Shown in pieces: positions 6,618 to 14,296 of a stretch of DNA of 17,704 nucleotides. Origin of the DNA: Eudoraea sp. (GTDB lineage Bacteria > Bacteroidota > Bacteroidia > Flavobacteriales > Flavobacteriaceae); assembly GCA_013042125.1 (NCBI GenBank), contig JABDQS010000230.1, positions 1 to 17,704 on the forward strand. Reading direction: 5' to 3'. The translations under genes and the position numbers were made by a program. The notes under the pieces are model-generated. The model saw only the letters and a program-made list of their open reading frames with translations, had not been told where the DNA came from and ran no database searches. Each line of letters begins with the position of its first letter. The first letter of the stretch is position 1.

Positions 6618-7595
6618 ATGGACCCAATACGCTTTTCAGACATTAATGACAGTCAAGAATTTTCTTCCAAAGCACTTGAGGTTTTCAATTATCAATATAG
6701 AAATAATAAGGTCTATCAAGATTTTTGCGACTTCCTAGGCGTTGCTGTATCCAAAGTGAAGTGTATAGAGAATATTCCATTTTTACCCATCGAATTCTTT
6801 AGAACCAAGCAGGTGCTAAGCACTACCAAAACTGCCTCTATTGTCTTTAGCAGCAGTGGCACTACCGGGAGTAGACCATCTAAACATCATGTGCCCGAAA
6901 TATCTTTGTATGAACAAAGTTTTCGGAAAGGATTTGAATTGTTTTACGGTAATGTAAAGGAGTATTGTATTCTAGCTTTACTACCCTCTTATTTAGAAAG
7001 GGAGGGATCGTCTTTGGTATATATGGTAAATGATCTTATCCAACAAAGTGATCATCCGGAGAGTGGTTTTTATTTGGAAAACAGAGATGTTCTGGCAGAG
7101 AGACTAGCTCGTTTGGATAACCAAGGTGTTAAGGTCTTACTGATCGGTGTTTCCTTCGCCCTGCTCGATATGGCTGAGACATATTCCTTCCAATTAAGAA
7201 ATACTGTTATTATGGAAACGGGAGGCATGAAAGGCAGGAGGAAGGAACTTATACGAGAAGAGCTGCACAAAAAGATAAAATCGGGATTTGGAGTTAACAC
7301 TGTACATTCTGAATATGGTATGACAGAATTGCTGTCCCAAGCTTATTCCAAAGGCAATGGCATCTTTTATACACCTCCGTGGATGAAAGTTTTAGTCAGA
7401 GATACAGAGGACCCACTAAGTTGGCATCCTGAGGGCAGGTCTGGGGGTATCAATATCATTGACCTTGCCAATTTTTACTCCTGTTCCTTTCTGGCTACCC
7501 AGGATCTCGGGAAAATTAGAGAGGATGGCGGGTTTGAAATTCTAGGTCGTTTTGACCACGCAGACGTACGAGGTTGCAATTTAATGGTACTATGA
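6618..7595 (+). CDS. LuxE-like acyl-protein synthetase / acyltransferase family protein
   Basis: A 325-residue member of the adenylate-forming LuxE family. The nucleotide-binding loop SSSGTTGSRPSKH sits at 78-90, and the order of conserved blocks (PFLPIEFFRT, METGGMKGR, HSEYGMTEL, DLANFYSCSFLATQDLG, LGRFDHADVRGC) fits this family. In luminous bacteria LuxE activates fatty acids as acyl-AMP and carries them on a cysteine near its C-terminus for reduction by LuxC; Cys320, six residues from the end here, may be the counterpart. No luxA, luxB, luxC or luxD lies in the window, so a light-producing role is very unlikely. Activation of a carboxylic acid is inferred; the acceptor is unknown. It converges on tyrS with 15 bases between. 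Confidence 0.8.
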   Translation: MDPIRFSDINDSQEFSSKALEVFNYQYRNNKVYQDFCDFLGVAVSKVKCIENIPFLPIEFFRTKQVLSTTKTASIVFSSSGTTGSRPSKHHVPEISLYEQSFRKGFELFYGNVKEYCILALLPSYLEREGSSLVYMVNDLIQQSDHPESGFYLENRDVLAERLARLDNQGVKVLLIGVSFALLDMAETYSFQLRNTVIMETGGMKGRRKELIREELHKKIKSGFGVNTVHSEYGMTELLSQAYSKGNGIFYTPPWMKVLVRDTEDPLSWHPEGRSGGINIIDLANFYSCSFLATQDLGKIREDGGFEILGRFDHADVRGCNLMVL

Positions 7596-7610
7596 GCCAG
7601 TATTTATAGC

Positions 7611-8906
7611 CTACTCGATCACTAACACAAAATAATTCTTCTTGCCGCGTTGAAGAAGCACATAGCGATCTTTAATAAGATCCGATTCTTTAATCAGGAA
7701 GTCCTCTGCTACCTTTTCCTTATTTACCGAGATAGAATTTTGCTTCAGTTCCCTCCTTGCATCCCCATTGGAACTTAAGAACCCTGTCTTTGCAGAAAGC
7801 GCGGCAATCATGTCTAGCCCGTCATTCAGATCTTTCCTGGAAACGGTGGCCTGTGGCACCCCCTCGAATACCTCAAGAAATGTATATTCATCTAATTTTT
7901 TCAGATCTTCTGAGGTAGATTTACCAAAGAGTATGGTAGTGGCCATTTGAGCATTATCCAGATCATCTTTAGAGTGAACCATCACTGTGATCTCTTCCGC
8001 TAAACGCTTCTGTAAAGTTCTCAAATGAGGGGCCTTTGTATGTTCTTCAACCAGTTCTTCAATCTCTTTTCTTGAAATAAAGGTGAATATCTTAATATAT
8101 TTTTCTGCATCTGCATCGGAGGTATTTAACCAGTACTGATAAAATTTATAAGGAGAAGTTCTATGTGCATCCAGCCATACATTTCCATCTTCGGTTTTGC
8201 CAAATTTAGTACCATCTGCCTTTGTAATAAGTGGACAGGTTAAGGCAAATCCCTTTCCTCCTCCAATGCGCCGAATCAATTCTGTTCCTGTGGTAATGTT
8301 ACCCCACTGGTCACTGCCACCCATTTGCAGGGTACAATTATAATTTTGATAGAGATAAAGGAAATCATACCCCTGTACAAGTTGATAGGTGAATTCTGTG
8401 AATGACATTCCTTCCTTGGCATCCGGATCCAGTCTTTTTCTGACCGAATCCTTTGCCATCATATAATTAACCGTAAGATGTTTTCCCACATCCCGGATAA
8501 AATCGAGAAAAGAAACGTCCTTCATCCAGTCATAATTATTCACTAATACCGCAGCATTATCTGAGGTAGAATCGAAGTTCAGGAAACGAGACAGTTGTTC
8601 TCTGATCGCTTCCTGATTTAATCGCAAGGTAGTTTCATCGAGTAAATTGCGTTCTGCAGATTTTCCTGAAGGATCTCCGATCATTCCCGTTGCCCCTCCA
8701 ATGAGAGCATAAGGTTTATGACCTGCTAATTGAAAATGCCGGAGCATCATAACTCCAACCAAATGTCCTATATGCAGGGAATCGGCCGTAGGATCTATCC
8801 CCACATAGGCAGTTTGCATCCCGGATAAAAGGTGTTCTTCTGTACCGGGCATGACATCGTGCAACATACCCCTCCATCTTAATTCTGCAACAAAATTTGA
8901 TTCCAT
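7611..8906 (-). CDS. tyrS: Tyrosyl-tRNA synthetase
   Basis: TyrS charges tRNA-Tyr with tyrosine. The 431-residue protein is of normal bacterial length. It shows a class I HIGH motif at 45-48 ([10 protein letters not shown]), the tyrosine-pocket segments [20 protein letters not shown] and GGSDQWGN, a KMSKS-type loop KFGKT at 234-238, and a C-terminal S4-like RNA-binding domain from about residue 365. The start was set at the ATG 8906 rather than at the in-frame TTG 8960, because that TTG is the -33 element of a well-formed promoter and the extra residues have no match to the family. It is a single-gene unit divergent from the epimerase gene. Confidence 0.97.
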   Translation of the reverse strand: MESNFVAELRWRGMLHDVMPGTEEHLLSGMQTAYVGIDPTADSLHIGHLVGVMMLRHFQLAGHKPYALIGGATGMIGDPSGKSAERNLLDETTLRLNQEAIREQLSRFLNFDSTSDNAAVLVNNYDWMKDVSFLDFIRDVGKHLTVNYMMAKDSVRKRLDPDAKEGMSFTEFTYQLVQGYDFLYLYQNYNCTLQMGGSDQWGNITTGTELIRRIGGGKGFALTCPLITKADGTKFGKTEDGNVWLDAHRTSPYKFYQYWLNTSDADAEKYIKIFTFISRKEIEELVEEHTKAPHLRTLQKRLAEEITVMVHSKDDLDNAQMATTILFGKSTSEDLKKLDEYTFLEVFEGVPQATVSRKDLNDGLDMIAALSAKTGFLSSNGDARRELKQNSISVNKEKVAEDFLIKESDLIKDRYVLLQRGKKNYFVLVIE

Positions 8907-8931
8907 CGAGTATAATTTTCTTCGAACCTTG

Positions 8932-8960
8932 CAAAGATAGAAGAAATACCTATGAGCCAA
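8932..8960 (-). promoter_or_regulatory. tyrS promoter (-33 TTG, -7 TATCTTTG)
   Basis: On the - strand, TTG at 8960-8958 is followed after 18 bases by TATCTTTG at 8939-8932, the best match in the window to the Bacteroidota promoter pattern (TTG, 17-23 bases, TAnnTTTG). The predicted transcript starts about 20 bases before the ATG at 8906. No T-box or other leader structure fits in so short a leader. Confidence 0.65.
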
Positions 8961-9007
8961 AGGTTGGTCTGGTAAATATATCGATAGGATTTGAGTACTT
9001 TAGGACC

Positions 9008-10024
9008 ATGATTTTAGTAACAGGAGGTACCGGATTGTTAGGTTCACATCTCTTATGGCGATTGGTGCAAAAAGAAATACCTGTAAAAGCAATTTACAGG
9101 TCGGAAGGTACACTTAAGGAGGTGAGGACCATTTTTTCATATTATACTGATAATGTTTCTGGATATTTTGATAAAATTACCTGGGTTAAAGCAGATATCA
9201 CGGATATACCGTCTCTTGAGGAAGCTTTTGTTGGTGTAACCCATGTCTATCACACAGCAGCATTGATCTCATTTAATCCTGCAGCATGGGATTCCTTAAA
9301 AAAAATCAATGTAGAAGGTACGGCCAACGTTGTGAATCTGTGCATAGCTCATAAAATTGAAAAATTATGTTATGCCAGTTCTATTGCTGCCATTGGAAAA
9401 TCCCTCGATGGATCTAAAGTAACCGAGCAGAATGAATGGCTGGAAACTGAAAAAAGTGTCTATGCGCTTTCAAAACACAGGGCAGAAATGGAAGTTTGGA
9501 GAGGATCGCAGGAAGGGCTGAAGGTGGTGATCGTTAATCCCGGTATTATTATTGGCCCGGGAAATTGGGATCATGGAAGTCTCCGGCTATTTAAGAATGC
9601 TGCCAAAGGAATGAGTGCTTATTTTCCTGGAGGAACAGGTTTTGTTTCCGTAAACGATGTTGCTGCGATAATGACCCAATTGATGCGTTTGGAAATCTAT
9701 AATGAGAGATATATCGCAATTGCAAGAAATATGAGCTATAAGGAATTGTTTACCATGATAGCTACATCTTTCGGGGTTAGGGTTCCTACAAAAAAGATTC
9801 CTTTTTGGGTTTTGGAAACAGGGTGGAGAATAGATTGGTTCCGTCATCATTTCCTGAGAGCAAGGCGTAAACTCACTAAAAATACAGTCAAATCTCTGCG
9901 CAAAAGGCAACTTTATAGTTCTCAGAAATTGGAAAAAACCCTGGATTTTAATTTTGAGAATATGGAAAAGTGCATTGATTTTTCCTGCGGTATTCTAAAA
10001 AAGAGGTATCATAAATTCTTTTGA
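9008..10024 (+). CDS. NAD(P)-dependent epimerase/reductase (extended SDR)
   Basis: A 338-residue extended short-chain dehydrogenase/reductase. The N-terminal Rossmann loop TGGTGLLG (5-12) binds NAD(P). The catalytic set is Ser124/125 in the CYASSIAAIG strand plus Tyr152 and Lys156 in YALSK. The NPGIIIGPGNWDHGS segment is the substrate-side loop typical of the dihydroflavonol-reductase/3beta-HSD-like branch rather than of classic sugar epimerases. Substrate unknown. ATG 9008 was chosen because it opens the first beta strand; the frame runs further upstream to 8897, but that part overlaps tyrS and its promoter. The last ~60 residues are very basic. It converges on the DUF4296 gene with a 7-base gap. 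Confidence 0.9.
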   Translation: MILVTGGTGLLGSHLLWRLVQKEIPVKAIYRSEGTLKEVRTIFSYYTDNVSGYFDKITWVKADITDIPSLEEAFVGVTHVYHTAALISFNPAAWDSLKKINVEGTANVVNLCIAHKIEKLCYASSIAAIGKSLDGSKVTEQNEWLETEKSVYALSKHRAEMEVWRGSQEGLKVVIVNPGIIIGPGNWDHGSLRLFKNAAKGMSAYFPGGTGFVSVNDVAAIMTQLMRLEIYNERYIAIARNMSYKELFTMIATSFGVRVPTKKIPFWVLETGWRIDWFRHHFLRARRKLTKNTVKSLRKRQLYSSQKLEKTLDFNFENMEKCIDFSCGILKKRYHKFF

Positions 10025-10031
10025 GGATCCT

Positions 10032-10433
10032 TTACTCTGATATACTGTCTCTTAATTTCCTCGATCTTGCGGCTAAACTATCATTGACCTTCTTTCTAGC
10101 CTCTTCAATCTCGTTCTTTTCTTTTTCTAATTTGGCGGCAACCTCTTTATAAATTGCTTCATACAATAAAGGTTGAGAGGCATAATAGATATCACTATGT
10201 ACAAATTGCAGACTATCAACACCATATTGCTCAAAGAGAAAATAGGTAGGCGAATCGAAATGCACTTCAAGTATTGCAGAATTAGTGCCTTTGGCAGCAT
10301 TTAGTATTGCAAGGTCATAAAGTAATTGGGTCATTTTTTCCCGGGGTATGAGATCATCAGGTTTTTTAATGATCTTTTCCACACAAGATGTGCCAATAAC
10401 TAAAACCAATAAAAAGAGGACCAGTTTTTTCAT
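10032..10433 (-). CDS. DUF4296 lipoprotein
   Basis: A 133-residue lipoprotein of the Bacteroidota DUF4296 family. A short basic and hydrophobic leader (MKKLVLFLLVLVIGTSC) ends at a lipobox cysteine, Cys17; the mature part begins VEKIIKKP, the region with DLIPREKMTQLLYDLAILNAA is the conserved core, and the C-terminus from about 97 is a charged Lys/Glu/Arg helix, possibly a coiled coil. It probably sits in the inner or outer membrane facing the periplasm. Its ATG overlaps the dihydroorotase stop by four bases, so it is co-expressed with pyrC and the GT2 gene. No function is known to me; the link to pyrimidine synthesis may only be positional. Confidence 0.85.
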   Translation of the reverse strand: MKKLVLFLLVLVIGTSCVEKIIKKPDDLIPREKMTQLLYDLAILNAAKGTNSAILEVHFDSPTYFLFEQYGVDSLQFVHSDIYYASQPLLYEAIYKEVAAKLEKEKNEIEEARKKVNDSLAARSRKLRDSISE

Positions 10434-11767
10434 GTTCGGTTAAATGTTAGGCGTTTGGCGTGCCGCTCTGTTGAAAATTTTCCATTGTTGAAAGCCAAAT
10501 GGCCATTTACAAAAGTGTGAGTGATCTTTGAATTAAACCTGGTCCCTTCAAAAGGGGACCAACCACACTTGTATAAGATATTGCTCTTGTTCACTTCCCA
10601 AGGTGCCTCAGGATTAACTACTACCAGATCTGCAAAATATCCTTCCCTTAAGTAACCGCGTTCCTTTATCTGGAACAAGATAGATGGATTGTGGCACATT
10701 TTGGTTACCATCGTTTCAATGCTGATCTTCCCTTCCAGTACTTTCTCCATCATTGCAGGCAAGGCGTGCTGTACCAAAGGTCCGCCCGATGGAGCTTTTA
10801 AATATTTCTGATCTTTTTCTTCCAGTGTATGAGGCGCATGATCTGTCGCTAACACATCAATTCGGTTATCTAAAAGTCCCTGCCAAAGTTGTTCCCTGTC
10901 ACTGGCCTTTTTTACGGCCGGATTCCATTTGATCTGCGTTCCATATTTTTCATAATCCTCCTCTGAGAACCATAAATGATGAAGACACACCTCTGCGGTT
11001 ATTTTCTTTTCTTCCAGGGGGATATCATTTTGGAACAAGGAAAGTTCTTTACCGGTTGACAGGTGAAATACATGAAGCCTGGCACCAGTTTTTCGTGCAA
11101 GGGCCACAGCCTTTGAAGAAGACAGGTAGCACGCTTCCTCACTTCGTATCAAGGGATGGCTTTTTATTGGAATATCCTCCCCGTACCTTTCTTTAAAGGC
11201 ACTTAGGTTTTGCTTAATGGTGGTTTCGTCCTCACAATGGGCAGAAATAACCATCTCGGTATTACTAAAAATCTGTTCTAATACTACCTCATTATCTACA
11301 AGCATATTTCCGGTGGAAGATCCTAAGAAAAGTTTTACTCCCGAACAGGCGTTCCTATCCAATTTTTTTAGTTCCTCGAGGTTGTCATTCGTTCCGCCGA
11401 AAAGAAAAGAGTAGTTGGCGAAGGAGGACTCGGCCCCCATCGCAAATTTCTCTTCCAATTTAAGTATTGTGGTGGTTTGGGGATTGGTATTTGGTTGTTC
11501 CATAAAAGTGGTGATCCCTCCGGAAATTGCGGCCCGGCTCTCAGTGGCAATAGTTCCCTTATGGGTTAAACCCGGTTCCCGGAAATGAACCTGGTCATCA
11601 ATGATACCAGGCAATAGATAATGTCCTTTGATGTCTATGACGGTGGCAGTATCTGAAGTAATGGAATTTGCGATTTTGGCGATCCTTTCACCTTCAATCA
11701 GGAGATCTCCTTCCCATTTTTTCCCCTCATTTATTAGTATTGCATTCTTCAGGAGTGTTTTTCTCAT
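10430..11767 (-). CDS. pyrC: Dihydroorotase
   Basis: Dihydroorotase closes N-carbamoyl-aspartate to dihydroorotate in pyrimidine synthesis. The 445-residue protein is an amidohydrolase of the longer type I class. Visible active-site elements: IDDQVHFREPG with His61 (residue 59, normally the first metal His, is Gln); Lys145 in GVKLFLGSSTGNML, the likely carboxylated lysine; His177 in SAHCED; the LHVFHLSTG histidines 232/235; NPAVK at 282-286; and Asp309 in ATDHAPH. Start at 11767, one base after the GT2 stop; an alternative ATG at 11779 would overlap that gene. A QxH form is, as I recall, common in Bacteroidota dihydroorotases, so the enzyme is probably active. Allantoinase or a non-catalytic homologue is less likely. 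Confidence 0.92.
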   Translation of the reverse strand: MRKTLLKNAILINEGKKWEGDLLIEGERIAKIANSITSDTATVIDIKGHYLLPGIIDDQVHFREPGLTHKGTIATESRAAISGGITTFMEQPNTNPQTTTILKLEEKFAMGAESSFANYSFLFGGTNDNLEELKKLDRNACSGVKLFLGSSTGNMLVDNEVVLEQIFSNTEMVISAHCEDETTIKQNLSAFKERYGEDIPIKSHPLIRSEEACYLSSSKAVALARKTGARLHVFHLSTGKELSLFQNDIPLEEKKITAEVCLHHLWFSEEDYEKYGTQIKWNPAVKKASDREQLWQGLLDNRIDVLATDHAPHTLEEKDQKYLKAPSGGPLVQHALPAMMEKVLEGKISIETMVTKMCHNPSILFQIKERGYLREGYFADLVVVNPEAPWEVNKSNILYKCGWSPFEGTRFNSKITHTFVNGHLAFNNGKFSTERHAKRLTFNRT

Positions 11768-11768
11768 G

Positions 11769-12497
11769 CTAAAACCCATTTATTTTGAATATACTTCGAA
11801 TTCTCATGCTAATCACTCCGAATATAGCTTCCCAGATTATAGAAGAACTCATTTTTGACTTGCCTTTTTCGCGATCCGTAAATATGATAGACACCTCTTC
11901 AATTTTAAATTTCCTTAAATGTGCCCTGTACTTCATTTCTATCTGAAAGGCATATCCAATAAACTTTACAGCATCCAGATCTAAGGCTTCCAATACATGC
12001 CTCTTGTAACATACAAAACCGGCAGTTGGGTCATGAACACGCATTCCGGTAATTATCTTTACATAGAATGAAGCCCCATACGAAAGCAGCACCCGGTATA
12101 AAGGCCAGTTCACCACATTCACCCCTTTTTTGTATCTAGAGCCTACTGTTACATCTGCTCCGTTGGCACAAGCCCTGTATAACCTGGGCAGATCTGATGG
12201 TCTGTGAGAGAAGTCGGCGTCCATTTCAAAAATATACAGATACTCCCTATTTAAAGCCCACTTAAATCCGTGAATATAAGCAGTTCCTAAACCGGCTTTC
12301 TCTGTCCTGACCTCTAAAAATAATTTTCCTTTGTATTTATCCTGTATGCTACGGACCACCTCAGCTGTACCGTCTGGTGAATTGTCATCAACCACTAAAA
12401 CATGAAATTCCTTTGGAAGGTTGAAGACAGCATCTATAATGGCTTCAATATTCTCAATTTCGTTGTAGGAGGGGATAATTACTAAACTATCTGTCAT
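11769..12497 (-). CDS. GT2 glycosyltransferase, Dpm1-like polyprenyl-phosphate sugar synthase
   Basis: A 242-residue GT-A fold enzyme close to dolichol-phosphate mannose synthase in length and motifs. It shows the nucleotide-binding start VIIPSYNEIENIEAII, VVDDNSPDGTAEVV (about 36-49), the DxD-type metal motif EMDADFSHRPSDLP, and GSRYKKGVNVVNWPLYR followed by MRVHDPTAGFVCYKR. There is no C-terminal membrane anchor, as in the soluble or peripheral Dpm1 class. It should transfer a sugar, probably mannose, from a nucleotide donor to polyprenyl phosphate on the cytoplasmic face. First gene of the GT2-pyrC-DUF4296 operon and divergent from the GT-C gene, a likely user of its product. The exact sugar is an inference. 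Confidence 0.9.
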   Translation of the reverse strand: MTDSLVIIPSYNEIENIEAIIDAVFNLPKEFHVLVVDDNSPDGTAEVVRSIQDKYKGKLFLEVRTEKAGLGTAYIHGFKWALNREYLYIFEMDADFSHRPSDLPRLYRACANGADVTVGSRYKKGVNVVNWPLYRVLLSYGASFYVKIITGMRVHDPTAGFVCYKRHVLEALDLDAVKFIGYAFQIEMKYRAHLRKFKIEEVSIIFTDREKGKSKMSSSIIWEAIFGVISMRIRSIFKINGF

Positions 12498-12516
12498 CTG
12501 GAGGTGGCGAATATGA

Positions 12517-12524
12517 CAAAAATA
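12517..12524 (-). promoter_or_regulatory. Putative -7 box of the GT2-pyrC-DUF4296 operon
   Basis: The - strand reads TATTTTTG (full TAnnTTTG match) about 20 bases upstream of the GT2 ATG. No TTG at the -33 spacing. In the same 131-base divergent gap the + strand carries only a 7/8 match, TAATTTTA at 12603-12610, as a candidate for the GT-C gene. Confidence 0.45.
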
Positions 12525-12628
12525 GTGCTTTAATGCGACTGAAACGAAATCATACTTTAATTTTCTTCCTCGAATAAGCTTAGGGTTACGTGCTATTATT
12601 TGTAATTTTACCGTGAATTCGACCTAGA

Positions 12629-14296
12629 ATGAAACAAAAGTTTCCAACACTATTCCTTTATTTTCTGACCGCTGTTTTTGTACTGAATATTCTTCAGGCG
12701 GCAACTACTGAATTGATCTTTGACGAGGCATACTACTGGTATTATGCCAGGGATCTGGCCTGGGGCTACTTCGATCATCCTCCCATGGTGGCCTTTTTGA
12801 TCTCCGTGGGGAGCACAATTTTTAATGGAGAGTTAGGGATCAGATTATTGAGTTGTTTATTAGGTGTGGGCACCATGATATTCTTGTGGTTACTCATAGA
12901 TAACCCAAAAAAGCGGGAATACGTCCCGCATTTTTTTGTATTGGTCTTATCAATGACGCTGATTCATGCCTATGGATTCTTAATTCTTCCAGATACGCCT
13001 TTATTGTTCTTTACGGCCTTGTTCTTATTTGTCTATAAGAAATTTATTATAGCCCCCGGTTTGATTATTTCTTTGATTTTGGGAATTGTAATGGCTGCTT
13101 TGATGTATAGTAAATATCATGCCTTTTTGGTGATATTCTTTGTCCTGCTATCCAATTTAAAGCTTTTAAGGAACCCTTATGCCTGGGTTGCTGTTCTTGT
13201 CTCCCTGCTTAGTTACACACCTCACTTTTTATGGCTTTATGAGAATGATTTTGTGTCTATCAAATATCATCTTTTTGAAAGGCCAAACAGACCTTATGAA
13301 TTCTTTGATTTTACAGTGGGCTATATATTAAACCTATTAGCCATTTTTGGTCTTACCTTCCCATGGATATATAAAACCTTGTTAAGATCTAAAGGGAAGG
13401 ACCTGTTCAATAGGGCCTTGTTATTTGTTAGTTATGGTATCTTATTGTTTTTCTTGCTTTCAAGCTTGCAACGCAGGGTGCAAACACAATGGATCATTGT
13501 AATTTGCATTCCCATGGCTGTTCTTGCATACCAATATATGTTGGAAAATGAAGGGACCAGAAAATGGATAACACGCCTGGGTATGGCAAATATTGCTATT
13601 TTACTTTTTCTTAGAATCGGACTTGTGTATGAACCGCTATTCCCGGTGGTTTATGAGACTCATGGTAATAAAACCTGGGTTGGCAAAATTACCAAACAAA
13701 TAGGGAACATTCCTGTTGTTATTCAAAATTCTTACCGAATGGCACCTATGTTTGCTTATTATTCCGGTAATCCATCTTTTTCATTAAATGATGTGTGGTA
13801 CCGGGAAAATCAATATTCCATAGATGAATCAGAAGAGGTAGTTCGTGGGCAGAAAGTACTGTATGTTTCCAAATACTTAAAGGATGGAGATATTTCCTTC
13901 AGAATGCCAGACAACACCTTGTTTTACGGGATCTATAAAGACCCTTTTCAATCTTACAGAAAGCTGAGAACAAAGTTGAACCTGACGCCAAATTCAAAAG
14001 AAGATAGCATCCCTTCTTTTTTGGTCCGAAATCCCTATAATTTTGCAATTCCCCTTGCAAAGCTAAAGTTTGGTCTGGCATTGATGGATAGTTACAAACA
14101 AGTTCTGGAAGTAGTTCAGGTTAAAGCGCAACCTAAAGGGGGGGGCTTAGATACTATTGCGCCCATGGCGGAGCAAGAATTTGAATTTACATTGCCCGAC
14201 GATATATCCTTAGAAAATGTGGCCTATTTGAAAGTTGTGATCTCGGAGAATGGGCTGCCGTGGGGATTGAACGGCGAAAAACTAAAGCTCGACTAA
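12629..14296 (+). CDS. GT-C family membrane glycosyltransferase (ArnT/PMT_2-like)
   Basis: A 555-residue integral membrane enzyme. The first extracytoplasmic loop after the N-terminal helix has the conserved TELIFDEAYYWYYARDL stretch with the catalytic-type Asp32-Glu33 pair, followed by GYFDHPPMVA, a hallmark of the PMT_2/ArnT group. About ten further hydrophobic segments run to residue ~340, followed by a soluble periplasmic C-terminal domain (about 345-555). Such enzymes move a sugar from a polyprenyl-phosphate carrier to a lipid or protein acceptor at the periplasmic face. The divergent Dpm1-like gene could supply the donor. The G8 run at 14138-14145 (Gly504-Gly506) is unusual in this AT-rich coding sequence. 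The stop overlaps the DUF4271 ATG (TAATG). The acceptor is unknown. Confidence 0.88.
   Translation: MKQKFPTLFLYFLTAVFVLNILQAATTELIFDEAYYWYYARDLAWGYFDHPPMVAFLISVGSTIFNGELGIRLLSCLLGVGTMIFLWLLIDNPKKREYVPHFFVLVLSMTLIHAYGFLILPDTPLLFFTALFLFVYKKFIIAPGLIISLILGIVMAALMYSKYHAFLVIFFVLLSNLKLLRNPYAWVAVLVSLLSYTPHFLWLYENDFVSIKYHLFERPNRPYEFFDFTVGYILNLLAIFGLTFPWIYKTLLRSKGKDLFNRALLFVSYGILLFFLLSSLQRRVQTQWIIVICIPMAVLAYQYMLENEGTRKWITRLGMANIAILLFLRIGLVYEPLFPVVYETHGNKTWVGKITKQIGNIPVVIQNSYRMAPMFAYYSGNPSFSLNDVWYRENQYSIDESEEVVRGQKVLYVSKYLKDGDISFRMPDNTLFYGIYKDPFQSYRKLRTKLNLTPNSKEDSIPSFLVRNPYNFAIPLAKLKFGLALMDSYKQVLEVVQVKAQPKGGGLDTIAPMAEQEFEFTLPDDISLENVAYLKVVISENGLPWGLNGEKLKLD
14138..14145 (+). repeat. G8 homopolymer inside the GT-C gene
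   Basis: Eight consecutive Gs encode Gly504-506. With seven Gs the frame would read straight into TAG; with nine it would reach TGA about 13 codons later. Either slip removes about the last 40-50 residues and ends translation well before the coupled DUF4271 start. Confidence 0.9.

Noticed and set aside
6571..6620. Short direct repeat CCCAATGG before and at the LuxE-like start
   Set aside because: Only eight to nine bases and two copies; one overlaps the start codon, so chance is a sufficient explanation.
11768..11779. Earlier ATG for dihydroorotase
   Set aside because: It would overlap the GT2 stop by 11 bases and add four residues before the usual MRKTLLKNA start.
14260..14295. Earlier in-frame ATG for DUF4271
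   Set aside because: It sits inside the GT-C gene; the ATG at 14296 forms the TAATG coupling seen elsewhere in the window and begins a normal N-terminus.
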